Positions 10,548 through 21,308 of a DNA stretch of 64,000 nucleotides are shown here, one piece after another. A model generated the notes under the pieces. It made no database searches, was not told where the DNA came from, and saw only the letters and a list, made by a program, of their open reading frames with translations. This DNA comes from Bryum argenteum (Eukaryota; Streptophyta; Bryopsida; Bryales; Bryaceae), in assembly GCA_037043015.1 (NCBI GenBank), contig CM073321.1, positions 5,600,001 to 5,664,000 of the forward strand. The letters run 5' to 3'. The translations under genes and the position numbers were made by a program. How positions within the stretch are numbered: position 1 is the first letter of the stretch; each line of letters opens with the position of its first letter.

Positions 10548-12338
10548 TCAATCTTGTTCTAGCCAATCATGAATGCTGAAATTAGCATCATGGTGTCCGC
10601 CATGTTGAAATTCGGATATGACGTCTTCATACTTCACACCCACCACGTCTTTTAATTTCTGAATTACACGATATAGCGCACTGAGGGCTACGCCATCTTG
10701 CTTTAGCGTTGCATTCTCCTTGAGATATGGATTCAAGAGGGCAGCTGCATAGTGAAGATTCGTAAAATACATGGCCCTCCTCGCTTTGAATGAATCCTCC
10801 AATATTGTTGCAATATCTGGTCGGACGCTAAATGGTGGATCCCTGAATGAAGTCACATGTTGATGCAATCCTTGTAGTATGAGCCATGCCTTACCCATTG
10901 CGGGTTCTCGGCCATCAAACGCGCGTACTGCTTTCAAAACCTCCTCCGTCATGTAAATGAAATTCTTGCACCGCTGCCAGAAGGCCCCATCCTCAATGGT
11001 GCGCACGATATTGCGCATGGTGGTGGCTGCCTGCTCCCCTCCCATTTTTTCCCTCAATGTATTGGAATAGTTCCGAACTCGGGGATGGTCTTTCATTGCC
11101 TCTAGGACAGGCTTGAGTTTGACGAGTCGGTCCATCATCAACATATTGCATGCAAAGCGCATCTCCCCCGGCACCAGGATTAAGAGTTTAGGACTCAATT
11201 CACGAAATTTTGCCATTGTTGCATGATGGTTCCTAATATAATGGCACAACTTTCTTGCCCTCTCGATAAGGTCCTTGAAGATGTCGATTTTTGCCCAATC
11301 TTCCAATAGGAGATTCAAAGCATGAGCCGTGCATCCTTGCGAGAAAATCCATGGATACTCCTCGATGATACATTTCATTGCTCCAAGCATGTTTGCAGCG
11401 TTATCCGTACACACTGCAGTCACATTCTTAGGTTCCACCTTCTCAATGAATACTTTGAGTTTGTCTGCTATATACGTCGCAGATTTTGTTTGCCCAGTGG
11501 TGTCAATGCTTCCTAGAAATACATCTCCAGGTGGGCACGTCATCATCACATTCATGAGAGGCCTACGATTAACATCGTCCCAACCATCGGTGCATATAGA
11601 CACCCCATACGCGGATTTTGCAAATCCAGTTCTTGACTCAATCTCCTTCTCGTCTCGCAATCTGCTGGGTTCTATGAGATTAGTCCTGAATTGGTGATAA
11701 GATGGAGGAACATAGTCAAACCTCGCCTTGGAAGTAGCTAAAACCGCTTCAATAATAAACGGGTTCCTGGCCACGTTGAATGGGATATTTGCGTTATAGA
11801 AACGATCTGCCCACTTTTCATCCAATTCTCTTCTCTTTGCGGTGTTCAAAGATTCCTCCATGCTATGTTGGCGTACTGCTACGGACCTCGTAGAATTTGA
11901 TGCGCCTCGGGTAGCTCACATGGAGTGTGGATTCTCACGTCCCTCTACCATGCACGCATCACGGCCTCCTCTATGAGGACTTCCACCCCTCACCCCAACC
12001 CCTGTGTTTGTATCAACACCTACATGGCATGAAGAACCACTAGGAATTCCCTTGGAGGGACCATCTGTAGTAGAATCTCCACCGTATATGTCTTCATCAC
12101 TCATTCTAACGGGAACTATGCCCCCACAATTTGCAAACATGCTGCAAACACAATGCGGTACAAGGGAACACACACTCTTCTCTGATTTCGGCATGTAGCC
12201 TAGGCGCATGAATGCTCGAATTCGTTTGTAGGTGAATGTTGTGTTGCAAGAAACACAAGTAATGTTCCCATCATCATGAAATTCATACCACGAATTCCAC
12301 TTTCTTGTTGTCTTCCGTTGGCTTCCCATCGCATTCAA
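10548..12338 (-). pseudogene. hAT transposase 1 (DUF659 type) with BED-like N terminus
   Basis: One frame runs from ATG at 12338 to 10548, about 597 codons, with a single in-frame TGA at 11916-11918. Residues 1-60 have a BED-like finger (WYEFHDDGNITCVSCNTTF...). The DUF659 core contains GVSICTDGWDDVNRRPLMN, FLGSIDTTGQTK, VTAVCTDNAANM and SQGCTAHALNLLLED. These carry the catalytic Asp residues and the conserved C..H pair of hAT enzymes. The tail LHYAAALLNPYL leads toward the C-terminal dimerisation domain, but that domain is absent: the copia fragment at 10073-10545 replaces it. hAT enzymes cut and rejoin transposon ends with 8-bp target duplications; the termini of this element were not located. 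It is 35-45% similar by eye to hAT 2. Confidence 0.85.
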
Positions 12339-12488
12339 GCCTAAAGGATGAAGGCTCTAGTGGCCAATTTGGTATATCATGTAAATCCTCGTAATAATTC
12401 TTTGCTCTATTCTCTTGCGTGAACCAATTTTGACATTAGCTCCGTTGTCAGCTAGTGTTGGTCGCCATCGTTGTAGAAAAAAAATTCG

Positions 12489-12612
12489 AAACCTCCTCCC
12501 TACGTGCTCAAACACCCTTCTCCAATCCCCAATCCAACCCTCACGAAGAGAAGTGAATCTTGGGAGCTAGGAGAGGCGGGTTACAAATGAGAAGTTCGCC
12601 CCTTATATAGTG
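12489..12612 (-). promoter_or_regulatory. TATA promoter and leader of hAT 1
   Basis: On the minus strand a CTATATAAGG box (about 12602-12610) lies about 270 bp upstream of the ATG. The leader segment 12489-12517 (GGGTGTTT, then AGCACG, then AGGGAGGAGG) closely matches 17227-17260, the leader of the RING gene. Confidence 0.5.
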
Positions 12613-12639
12613 GTTGGACCCCCCATGGTACATGGATGG

Positions 12640-13050
12640 GAAGATGGAGATTTCTATGGGGGGAGGGGCGGATTACGGGAGGAGGGGCGGGTTACGGGGG
12701 GAGAGGGGCGGGTTACGAGGTGAGGGGCGGATTACCGGGGAGGGGGGCGGGTTACGGGAGTAGGAGGGGTAGAGGAGAGGGAGGGGGGGCGGGGGGGGGG
12801 GAAGGGGGGGGCGGGGGAGGGGGGGGGGGAAGGGGGGGGGGGGAGGAAGTGCGGGGATGGGGGGCGGGAAGGGGGGTAGAGAGAGAGGGATAAGGGGGGG
12901 TAGAGAGAGAGGGATAAGGGGGGGTAGAGGGAGGGATAAGAGGGGGGTAGAGGGAGGGATAAGGGGGAGGTAGGGGGATGGATAAGGGGGGGTAGGGGGA
13001 GGGATAAGGGTGAGGGAGGTGGGATAGGAGAAGGGGTAAGAGGGGGTAAG
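12640..13050 (+). repeat. G-rich minisatellite upstream of hAT 1
   Basis: The first half consists of GGGCGGGTTACGGG-type units and long G runs. From 12875 it becomes repeats of about 20 bp, GGGGTAGAGGGAGGGATAA. Nearly all G lies on the plus strand, with many runs of four or more, so G-quadruplex formation is plausible. Confidence 0.8.
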
Positions 13051-13111
13051 GAGGGTTGCAGCGTTTTTAAATTTTGTTTAACTTTTTTAATTTTTTTAAA
13101 TAAAATGTTAT

Positions 13112-13535
13112 TTGAAGAGGAATGAAATAAACATAACACTACCCACCAGTATATTCTTTAGTCTTAATATAAATAGTAAGCGTAAAATCAAATATATGGT
13201 TAAACCATTAGGATGATAGATTTATTTGTAATATAGAATTGGGAAGAAGAATGAATTAAGCATAATACTACCCACCATTATATCCTTCAGTCTTTATATA
13301 AATAGTAAGCGTAAAATCATATATATGGTTAAACCATTAGAATGATAAATTTATTTGTAATATAGTATTGGGAAGAAGAATGAAATAAGCATAATACTAC
13401 CCACCATTATATCCTTTAGTCTTAATATAAATAGTAAGCGTAAAATCATATATATGGTTAAACCATTTGAATGATAAATTTATTTGTAATATAGTATTGG
13501 GAAGAAGAATGAAATAAACATAATAGAAGGTGGGA
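13112..13535. repeat. 129-bp tandem repeat, three full copies plus a stub
   Basis: Unit boundaries fall at 13112, 13241, 13370 and 13499 (GGGAAGAAGAATGAA). Each copy holds ACTACCCACCATTATATCC, AATAGTAAGCGTAAAATCA and ATGGTTAAACCATT. Spacing is exactly 129 bp and copies differ by a few percent, so the array is fairly young. Confidence 0.9.
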
Positions 13536-13732
13536 TTGGAGAGAAATAGCACACATTTTAAGAAGATCATTTTTCTGGGGATGTGGTAGCTAGACTTTGA
13601 AATAGAGGGGGGAGTTGGTTTGTAGTGGGGCAAAGTTGAATAAGAGGGGAAAGTATGGAAACTTCAATTCTCTCTTTTCTTGGATCCCCCCTTGGCTCCT
13701 TCTTCCACGTACCGGGTATTTTCAAGGTAATG

Positions 13733-14466
13733 AAGTCCAAACATTCCCTCATTAAAGCCGGGATTTGGAGTATCCCGGATATAGTGGGGGAATGTTTGGA
13801 TTTCCAATGATTGGATTGACCATCATTCCACTCTTCTTCCAATTCCTCCCCTTCTCTCCCCACTCCTCCCTTTCTGTTCTTCTCCTCCCCTCTCACCTTC
13901 ACCTCCCCTCACCCCACCCTCATCCTCACCCCCCTCACTCCTCACCCTCACTCCTCTTACTCCAACTTACCTCCTCCGCCCTACCCCCCGGTACCCGCCC
14001 TACTCCCCCCGGTTACCCGCCCTACCCCCCACCCTCACCCCCCCCTCTCACCTTCACCCCCCCCTCTCACCCTCACCCTTCCTTCTCACCCCCCCTCTCA
14101 CCCTCACCCCCTCTCACCCTCACTTCCACCTCACCCCACCCTCATCCTCACTCCCTCACCCCCCTCACCCCCTCACACTCACTCCCCTCACTCCACCTTA
14201 CCTCCTTTGCTCTAGCCCCAGTACCCGCCCCTCGCCCCCCGTGCCCGTCCTACCCCCCACGTAGTTTTTTGAAATTTTTTGCAAAGGTTTTTGTCATCTC
14301 TCTCATCAATCTTATGTTTTGCAAACAAGGCTCATTAATGGGATAAGCAAATCCAAGCATTCCCTCATTAAAGCCGGAATTTGGAGTATCCCGGATATAG
14401 TGGGGGAATGTTTGGATTTCCAATGATTGGATTGACCATCATTCTACTCCTCTTCCACTTCCTCCC
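13733..14466. repeat. Direct repeats with internal palindrome flanking a C-rich tract
   Basis: A segment of about 110 bp at 13733-13845 recurs at 14347-14460. Each copy contains the inverted pair CCAAACATTCCC / GGGAATGTTTGG around an ATCCCGGATAT core, then TTCCAATGATTGGATTGAC. Between them 13850-14260 is (CACCCTCACC)n-like DNA with nearly all C on the plus strand. The arrangement could be a small non-autonomous element or a segmental duplication. 14650-14945 is AT-rich with nothing recognised. Confidence 0.7.
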
Positions 14467-15215
14467 CTTCTCTCCTCTTCTCTCCCCTTCTCTCCCCACT
14501 CCTCCCTTTCTTTTCTTATACTCCACCCTCACCCACCCCCTCATCTTCACCCGCCCCCTCATCCTCACCCCCCCGCCCTCATCCTCACCCCCCCCCCTCA
14601 CCTTATCACTTCCCCTCTCTCCCCCCTCACTTTGGATTGACATCCGCTATCGGTATGTTTATTTTTTTATTCTCCTATCATGTTCATAAGATATTTTTTA
14701 GATATTACAAGATTTGAAATAATTTTTTCTCACACTTAACTATTTATCAAGCTAACTATAGAATGACACCATGATAATTAGCATTCACAGGATCATATGA
14801 TTATAAACACATGCATAAAGTGTGCCAACAAGTTTGCAAAAGAAAAGCATATGTATGTCAGTAGTGTTTAACGATATAGAAAAAGAGAAGTATATCTTGG
14901 TTCCGACACAACTACGAAAATCTACAATTAGTTTTCGTCCATCGCTGTAATGCTTGGGCCGGCCTTGGCATCATTCGTACCCTCCAATCAAAGTCTTCAC
15001 TCCCGCCCAATCAAAGTCTACAAAGTGCTGATCGAGTCCTCCTCGCAGGCCCGTCTTCTTCAAGAATATCCCTCAAGAATTGCGATTGTTGCATGGCTCG
15101 AAGCATGCGCCCGGTTTAGGGACTATGTTGTTCCATCAGAAAATCAATGCTTCGATGATGTAAAAGGTCTGTCCATTTGGATTGATCTGTTGCCCAGTTC
15201 ATCTCATAATTGCAG

Positions 15216-17012
15216 TCAAAACGCTCTTCCGACGAATACATTATTCCATCGGACTTCCATCTTAGCCCTTTTGGATGAATCCCTAATCGAAACTCCTTGT
15301 GCGCTTCGTCTCAATACCCGCTGTAAACCTGGTAGAAGAAGTTTTGCTTGCCATTGGCATTTGAGGCATTTGATCAAATGATGGCACGCCCTTGTAATTG
15401 CCTCCGGATCCCTTTCCCAGCGAAAATCCAGTGCAGCCAACTGCTTCTCTATAGAAGTGCAAGACAATTTCCAACTCCATACCAAGTCTTCTCCCCATTT
15501 CCCTTTGTGTTTAGGGGCATTGGTTTCATTATACTCCCAATGCGGTGGCATGTAATCCTCTAATCCAAAAAGGTTGTACAAGCGCTTGTGGAAGGGAGAT
15601 TTACATAGCGGACATCGTCGTCGAACAACCATGAAGCCAATCAGGCAAATCGGATGAGACACGTGGTGGCAAGTGCCTACGCAAAATCCCCCTTCAGGTC
15701 CAAAGGGGTTGCAACACATAACACAATTTTCACCACCCGTCACGAACGTTGCGGGTGCTGGCCACAATTTGGCTGCTTTCTTGATGTCCATCGTGTTTTC
15801 AAAATCCCACTCGCACTGGGCCCAGTCAATTGTTCCATCCGGTTTTTTTGGCAATTCGTCCGGAAACATCTCGTCTACAATTGCCCATGATGTCAAACCA
15901 AATACCCGCTCTTGATTATGATCCTTCCATGTCCTATCGATCTTCCTCAACTCCTCAGCTATTTGGTCACCCTTGGCAACGGATAAAATGCATGTCAACT
16001 TCCACTGATAGTATTGCTCAGCCATTTGATTCATTCGACTCTTCAAGACCTCATTATCTCGTCGAACATCTACCAAATTAACTTCAAGGGCTGTTGGAGG
16101 CGAGCCAAATACCTCCTTATCTGGTCGAACATCTACCAAATCAAATTCGAGGGGTGTTGCACGCGAGCCTAATCCTTCATTGAAATCTGCATTATCGAAT
16201 GCCAAGGAGTCAAGCACACTTCCTATGACCAATCCGTTTGGACTAGTCGATGTACTAGGTCAAGTTTGAGATGTACAAGCCCCCTTCCCCTTTGCCATGG
16301 CCCCCTCAAGCACCATGATACGTCGTTGCTTGGATGAGATCTCGTTGCTAGCTCTCCGCATGTCCTCTTTCAGCCGTTGATTCTCTTCCTTCAAGCGTTG
16401 ATTTTCTCCCATCAATTGCTGAATGTGGCCTTCTCTTGCATCAAAATGCTCCATCTCGACAGACAAATCTACCGGTGGAATTTCATCCGGCACGCCCCCA
16501 GGGCGGGGGCGAGGGGGGGGAGCCAGGGCGGGGGGGGGGCCAGAGCGAGAGCGGGGGGGGAGGGGCCAGAGTGGGGGTGGGGGGGGGCAGGGCAAGGGCG
16601 GGGGGGGGGGCAGGGCGGAGAAGGATTGACCAAATCTTTTCACTAAATCTAGCTTTGAAACTAGTTCTTCATCTTCAATTGTCCATTTGCTCTTGTCTGT
16701 CAATTTCTTCCCCGAAATATACGTCCAGGCGTCTACGGTGTTGGTAGTCAACTCTATCACTCTGAGGTCCAACCATGCACCATGGTCGTAGAAGTTGGTC
16801 CAATCACAAAGTTTGTAATTGTTTTCAAAACAACGCTCCAGGTATTGGTGAAGATCCTGACACAAATTGTGGTATCCTTCCTCATTCGCCCCAAGGTAAG
16901 ACCTATGCAAATCTGACATAGTTCGTATCTCATAGAAATGTATACCACTCCGTCGAGCAAATTCGAGATACTCTTCGGTTGGCATAAGTGGTGTCTCTTC
17001 CTCCTGTGGCAT
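15216..17012 (-). pseudogene. RING-finger protein with coiled coil and Pro-rich linker
   Basis: The frame runs from ATG at 17012 to a stop at 15216 (about 599 codons) with one in-frame TGA at 16260-16262. In order it has an N-terminal domain (FARRSGIHFYEIRTMSDLH...), a Pro-rich linker of about 45 residues encoded by the G/C tract 16496-16620, a coiled coil (LMGENQRLKEENQRLKED), and a tandem duplication of about 21 residues (LVDVRPDKEV / LVDVRRDNEV). Then comes a C3H2C3-like RING: CVMC, then FCVGTCHHVSHPIC, then CPLC. RING domains of this kind act as E3 ubiquitin ligases, but the protein as a whole is not one I recognise. Its leader resembles that of hAT 1, so it may be a second gene of the same transposon group or a captured host gene. 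A stop-free leader ORF (17070-17204) precedes it in another frame. Confidence 0.6.
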
Positions 17013-17226
17013 GATCGAATTGTTCTTTTTTGACCCCTTACTTTTTTTCTTTTTTCCCTTTCTTTTCCGTCATCGCAATGAAGAAGGGTTTGTAGATTCT
17101 ATCTCCTTTGAAATTTTCCCTGTTTCCTCAGGACGGTCAAGGGGGGTTTCCAAATCTTGATTTCCGTGTCGCATACTCGAACCTTGGCTCCCTTCACCCT
17201 CCATTTCGAAACTGAGAAAAACACGG

Positions 17227-17350
17227 AAAAAACTCCTCCCTCGTGCTGAAAAAACACCCCGCCAAGTGCCCACACTATCTCAATGAAGAATTAGTGCTTG
17301 ACAACTAGCGGAGTGAGGTGAATAATGAATCAACTTGGCTTTTATAAGGG
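17227..17350 (-). promoter_or_regulatory. TATA promoter and leader of the RING gene
   Basis: A minus-strand CCTTATAAAAGCC box lies at 17338-17349. The leader at 17227-17260 (GGGGTGTTTTTTCAGCACGA, then GGGAGGAG) matches the hAT 1 leader at 12489-12517. A candidate first ATG in the context TTCGAAATGG lies near 17204. Confidence 0.5.
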
Positions 17351-17394
17351 AGGGGAGTAGAGGCACTTGCAGTGTGGAAAAGTAAAAGGAGGGT

Positions 17395-17605
17395 GGGCCC
17401 AACCATGCCCCCCTCCACCTCTCCCCCCCTCCCCCTCCCCCTCTCCCCCCCGCCCCCGCCCTGGCCCCTCCCGCCCCCGTCCTAGCCACCCCACCCTCGC
17501 CCTGGCCCCTCCCGCCCCCGCCCTGGCCCCCCCCCGCCCCCACCTTGGCCCCCCCCTCCCCCACCCTGACCTTCCCTCACCCGCCCCTAACCCCTTTCAC
17601 CCTCA
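17395..17605. repeat. C-rich (CCCCCGCCCTGG)n tract upstream of RING gene
   Basis: Degenerate units around CGCCCCCGCCCTGGCCCC run with nearly all C on the plus strand. The composition matches the tract encoding the Pro-rich linker at 16496-16620, but the G sits on the opposite strand. Confidence 0.75.
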
Positions 17606-17837
17606 TTGTCCTCAGACTACGTGCCGCGTACATGGCACGTACGTAGCGTGTACGTGGCGTGTACGTGGCGGCCAAGTGGCTTGGTTATTACTCAAACCCT
17701 TGCCACGTCCTCGTTTTTTTACCTAAATTAAAAGTCAACAGAGGTTTGACCGTATTGTGCAAGCGAGAGCTCTATCGGACGGACAAGGCGGACGGACGGG
17801 CGGGCGGCGTGCCCGCCCGGTATGACAACCTTGGAGG

Positions 17838-17906
17838 CGGCTGCTGTTCTGCCAGAGGAGGTAGAGGTGCGCGGCTGCTGTTCTGCCAGAGGAGGTAGAG
17901 GTGCCA
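17838..17906 (+). repeat. 34-bp tandem duplication
   Basis: GGCTGCTGTTCTGCCAGAGG plus 14 bp is repeated head to tail at 17839 and 17873 almost without change. It lies between the 3' end of the ParB-like gene and the GTACGTGGC-rich stretch 17620-17690. Confidence 0.8.
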
Positions 17907-18066
17907 ATGTGCAACAAGGAGGCGGTGGCGTGGTCACGACCATGAGCTCAGCAGGAGGGTCGGACGATGTTGACGCGGGAGGAATTGAGGTAGAGGGGGC
18001 GGATGTCGACGGAGGAAGCATTGGAGAGGACAATACGGCGGCACCAAGATTGAGCCCGGTCTGGCT

Positions 18067-19759
18067 CTACAACAACAACTGCATCTGTGCCATCTGAGCC
18101 TGCAGTCGTTCCACTATCTTGTCCGACTCGGCTTGCTTTTGAGCTAACCTCATGTTTTCGGCCTTCACCTCCTCCCTCTCCTGAGCCCGCCTGATTCTCT
18201 TTGCCCTCCTTTCCTCGTCCTTCTCCCAATATCCCTTTTCAAACTTGACCCGCAAGCCGTTTGGGGCCGTCGTGATTTTGTACTCCACAGCATCCGGATC
18301 TACGGGTTCCTCGTCATCCTCGTCTGATGAGTGCGGTTCATCGCTAGGAAGATGAATGATCTCTGAGGGACTGGGCACCCGATCTTCGACGACTTGGGTC
18401 ACAACTACATCGTCATTGCCGCCCACGACTTCGCAAGCCTGCAACTCGGGATTATCTTGTCCGCCCTCCTCAGCCGGACGACCTGTCTGCCTACGCCTGC
18501 GAGACACCCGGTTTACCCTCGCCTCTGAAATTACCTGTCTATTGCTGCCTGCAGAATTTCCTCTCTGCCTTTGCCCGCGCATGGCCCTGTCTGCCCCCGC
18601 ATGTGTGGATACCTGATTGCTTACTGCGTCCCGATTGTCGAGTCGATGATCCGCCGCATCTTGGCCTTCACCACGATCAGTTCCATCATGGGAAGGAACT
18701 ATAGCCTGGTCCTGTTCCACCGGTTCTACCCCTGCACCGCCATGTTGGGTATCAACATCTTGATCTTGTCTATCGTCGGCATGACGATCGACCCTTCCAT
18801 CCCTTGCACCGGCTTGAGGGAGATTCACAACATCCTCCTCCACATTGTCGGCACGACAATCAACCCCTTCACCCCCCGCGCCGGCTTGTCGGAGGTCCAC
18901 TACATCCTCTTGAACATCATCGCCCCGACGATCCACCCTTTCAAACCCCCCGCCGCCCAGACCGAGATCCTAAACTTCGTCCTGTACATCGTTGACCCGA
19001 CGATCTGACGCCTGCTCTTGTTCGGGGTCAGGACCAGGTTCCCCGACAGGCTCCTCAGCATTGCCGGACCGACGATCCTCTACATTCTAAGAATTGACTT
19101 GGGCGACGACACCATGCTCTCCCACATCTCTCGCAACCAATTCGATGACGACATCATCTTGGATGGCATCGTAATGGTACAAATCATGCTCGCCTTGATC
19201 CGGTGAGGGTGATTGTTGGCCTTCCAAGGGGTTGACCTGCAAATGCACAATATCGTCCGCTTGTGCATCGCAATCCAAATCCTCGTCATCTAAACGATGG
19301 TTGCATTGCGCCTCGTACTCAAAATTTGTCTCCATGTCGATGGGATTCTGAGATGAACCGGCCACTTGGTCATATATTGGTGCGAGGGGGAAAGCTCGCT
19401 CAAAATTCATCCTCGAGCAGACTCGGAATGTGTTTGTCCGGTATTGATCGATGCCCTGGATGCCCGGATCATTGGAAACATGCGCTCCTACTTCTTCAGG
19501 TTGGCGCACTACTCCGAACCCACCTTCAACAGGAGAGTTGAAATTCATCGGTGGCGACGGAGGAGAGTCGGAGTGCACTATTACGGGATCCCGCGTGACC
19601 GGACGAACGAAATCTATCGAATACGGCGAGTTCGAGTGCATGAAGTCGTTCATGTCAAGCCGTTCTGCAAGAGCCGAGATTTTAATTTCGCTCTTCACGT
19701 CGTCACGATCTACAAACCCATAGTCATGAGCTCCGAACATCTGGCATATACATGGAACA
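18067..19759 (-). pseudogene. C-terminal exon of the ParB-like transposon gene: acidic repeats and coiled coil
   Basis: Frames at 19087-19759 and 18067-18936 are in register, with TAG stops between them. The first half is acidic and Pro/Ser-rich. The middle carries a 72-bp tandem repeat (about 18770-19010), each unit encoding about 24 residues such as VDCRADNVEEDVVNLPQAGA. Each unit contains one copy of the 19-bp palindrome in degenerate form, translated as VDRRGDD or VDCRADN. The end is a charged coiled coil (ERRAKRIRRAQEREEVKAEN..., MAQMQLLL). The exon follows the intron 19760-19880. No enzymatic domain is recognised. The coiled coil and acidic stretch suggest oligomerisation or chromatin contact, which is inference. 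Confidence 0.45.
18770..19010 (-). repeat. 72-bp coding minisatellite built on the palindrome
   Basis: About three to four units at 72-bp spacing each contain an ATCGTCG...CGACGAT-type palindrome, for example at about 18848 and 18920, followed by a CTCAAGCCGGTGC-like segment on the minus strand. The unit length is a multiple of three, which keeps the frame. Confidence 0.7.
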
Positions 19760-19880
19760 CTGTTAGAACACATTATCGTCGAGCCGACAATAATTCACAC
19801 TACTATAAAGCACAGAGTTGAAATAAAGCTCTGGGTATCGTCGACCCGACGATACCAAAGAATAGTCTACGAGTGGTTAC
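19760..19880 (-). other. Predicted 121-nt intron carrying two palindromes
   Basis: The donor AAG|GTAACC is at 19880 and the acceptor TTCTAACAG is at 19760 on the minus strand. Between them are a perfect TATCGTCGACCCGACGATA (19836-19854, plus strand) and a degenerate copy near 19775. Confidence 0.55.
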
Positions 19881-21205
19881 CTTAGTGGCGAGGAGGAACT
19901 TCGTGCCCGCGTGAATGCCAATGAAATTCTCCTTCACTGACTCGCACGCGGCAAGTATCTCAAAGTAGAACTCCATGCGAAGCTCAGTCGGATACACCCG
20001 CCATTTTGCCTCCGTATATCTGGCGGCCTCTATATAGTACAAGCGATTAGTTGGTGTGTCATACCTCTTCTTGACACACTTCTTCGCATCCTTCGCTAAT
20101 TCACTTCCTTTCTTAAATAGGAAGAGAAGTGTCATGTATGGTGCGGTCTTCCTATTGCTGACATTGTCTAGCATTTCCGCCTTACTTGGTACGTACGTGG
20201 AGAGAGACGGCTCATACTGAGGGAGCTCTCTCGCTGCAAACTTCGATGCAACTTTCTGGTCTTTCTTTCCGGACAAGACCATCAGCCAGACGTTCGGCTC
20301 CGAGATCTTGGGCTCTAGATGATGCCGCAGATAGTCCAGGAGTGGGTCGACGGCTCCGCTCGTCTCGGTCACTTGCGCGCGTGAGACATTGCGCAAGTCG
20401 AGTAGTGCCAGATTCACCTGGCGTGAAGTGTAGGTGTAATGGCTGCTTGTGACTAAAGCCTTCGATTTGAAGTCTAGCCCTCTGATCTGCACACTCTCAA
20501 GAGGTTTCTTCGGGCGGTACTTGAGCGTCATGAACCTCCTGTATATGTGCACCACCTCTGGATGTTGCTGCTCCAATTCGACCGCATTTTTGTCTTTCCC
20601 TCGTTGCGGAGGCGCTTCGTGTAGTACTCTGCGCCGGGATATGTCAAGAGAAAATCCTAGCTCGCCGACGTGAAACGGTGCCTAATCTTCCACGCCTTCC
20701 ATGTGGCGTCAATGGTGTTGCCGCCGACGTCAATAAGATTGAGGGAGGGCTTGATTGAAATGATATCCTCAAGCACAACTTTCTTGCGCTTTCTTCTCGC
20801 CACCCAGTCGACGCACGCAAGGTTGTCCGCCACAAGTACCAGAGATCTCTCAAAAGTGACTTTTGGATATGGTGCCGTCCGTCCTGGTGTTTCTCCAAGT
20901 AGATGCCTTGACATGATGGTGAAGTCTGTGTCGGTGAACCATCCGCATCGCCTAAAGAACTCCCGTTTCAGCTTGTTATTCTTGGACTTATAGGTCTTCG
21001 TTTTGTTGAGAGGCAATTTCGAGACGGGGTCGATTAGTTCGCCATCAGCATGCTTTTGAAGAAACCTATCCCAATAGTCGAACTTGTGGTCCGGTAGGGT
21101 ATTGATTTGAATCTCATTCTTCAGATTGGCTGCGGACTTTATGTGTGCCCCATCCCCTGTTGGATTGATGTTCTGGTATCTCTCCGTCAAAGCATCCGTG
21201 AAGCT
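19881..21205 (-). pseudogene. Central part of the ParB-like transposon gene
   Basis: Two long frames (21190-20657 and 20576-19881) cover this region, with a stop and a frame change around 20580-20657. The first contains LPDHKFDYWDRFLQKHADGELIDPVSKLPL and VLVADNLACVDWVARRKRKKVVLEDIISIKPSLNLIDVGG. The second contains VVHIYRRFMTLKYRPK and PNVWLMVLSGKKDQKVASKFA, then PYMTLLFLFKKGSELAKDAKKCVKKRYD. The PNVWLMVLSG and LVADNL segments look like hydrophobic strands of an alpha/beta fold. I cannot name the domain. It is continuous with the ParB-like exon across a short intron (21206-21308). The opposite-strand frames are shadows. Confidence 0.45.
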
Positions 21206-21308
21206 CTGCGTACGTTAATTAGCTCACGTTAGCATTGTGAAGTAAGATGAACGTCAGCATAAGAGGTATCGCCGATGCGACAATAGCCACTTGAGATAGA
21301 AATATTAC
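21206..21308 (-). other. Predicted 103-nt intron with a palindrome
   Basis: The donor CAAG|GTAATA is at 21308 and the acceptor ACGCAG is at 21206 on the minus strand. A degenerate TATTGTCGCATCGGCGATA lies inside, as in the downstream intron. Confidence 0.55.

Noticed and set aside
12636-12893. Gly/Arg-rich ORF of 85 codons
   Set aside because: It is translation of the G-rich minisatellite.
13765-14346. 193-codon Pro/Ser-rich ORF
   Set aside because: It is translation of the CACCCTCACC repeat; the composition is that of a simple repeat, not a protein.
16377-16747. Gly-rich plus-strand ORFs
   Set aside because: They are shadows of the Pro-rich linker of the minus-strand RING gene.
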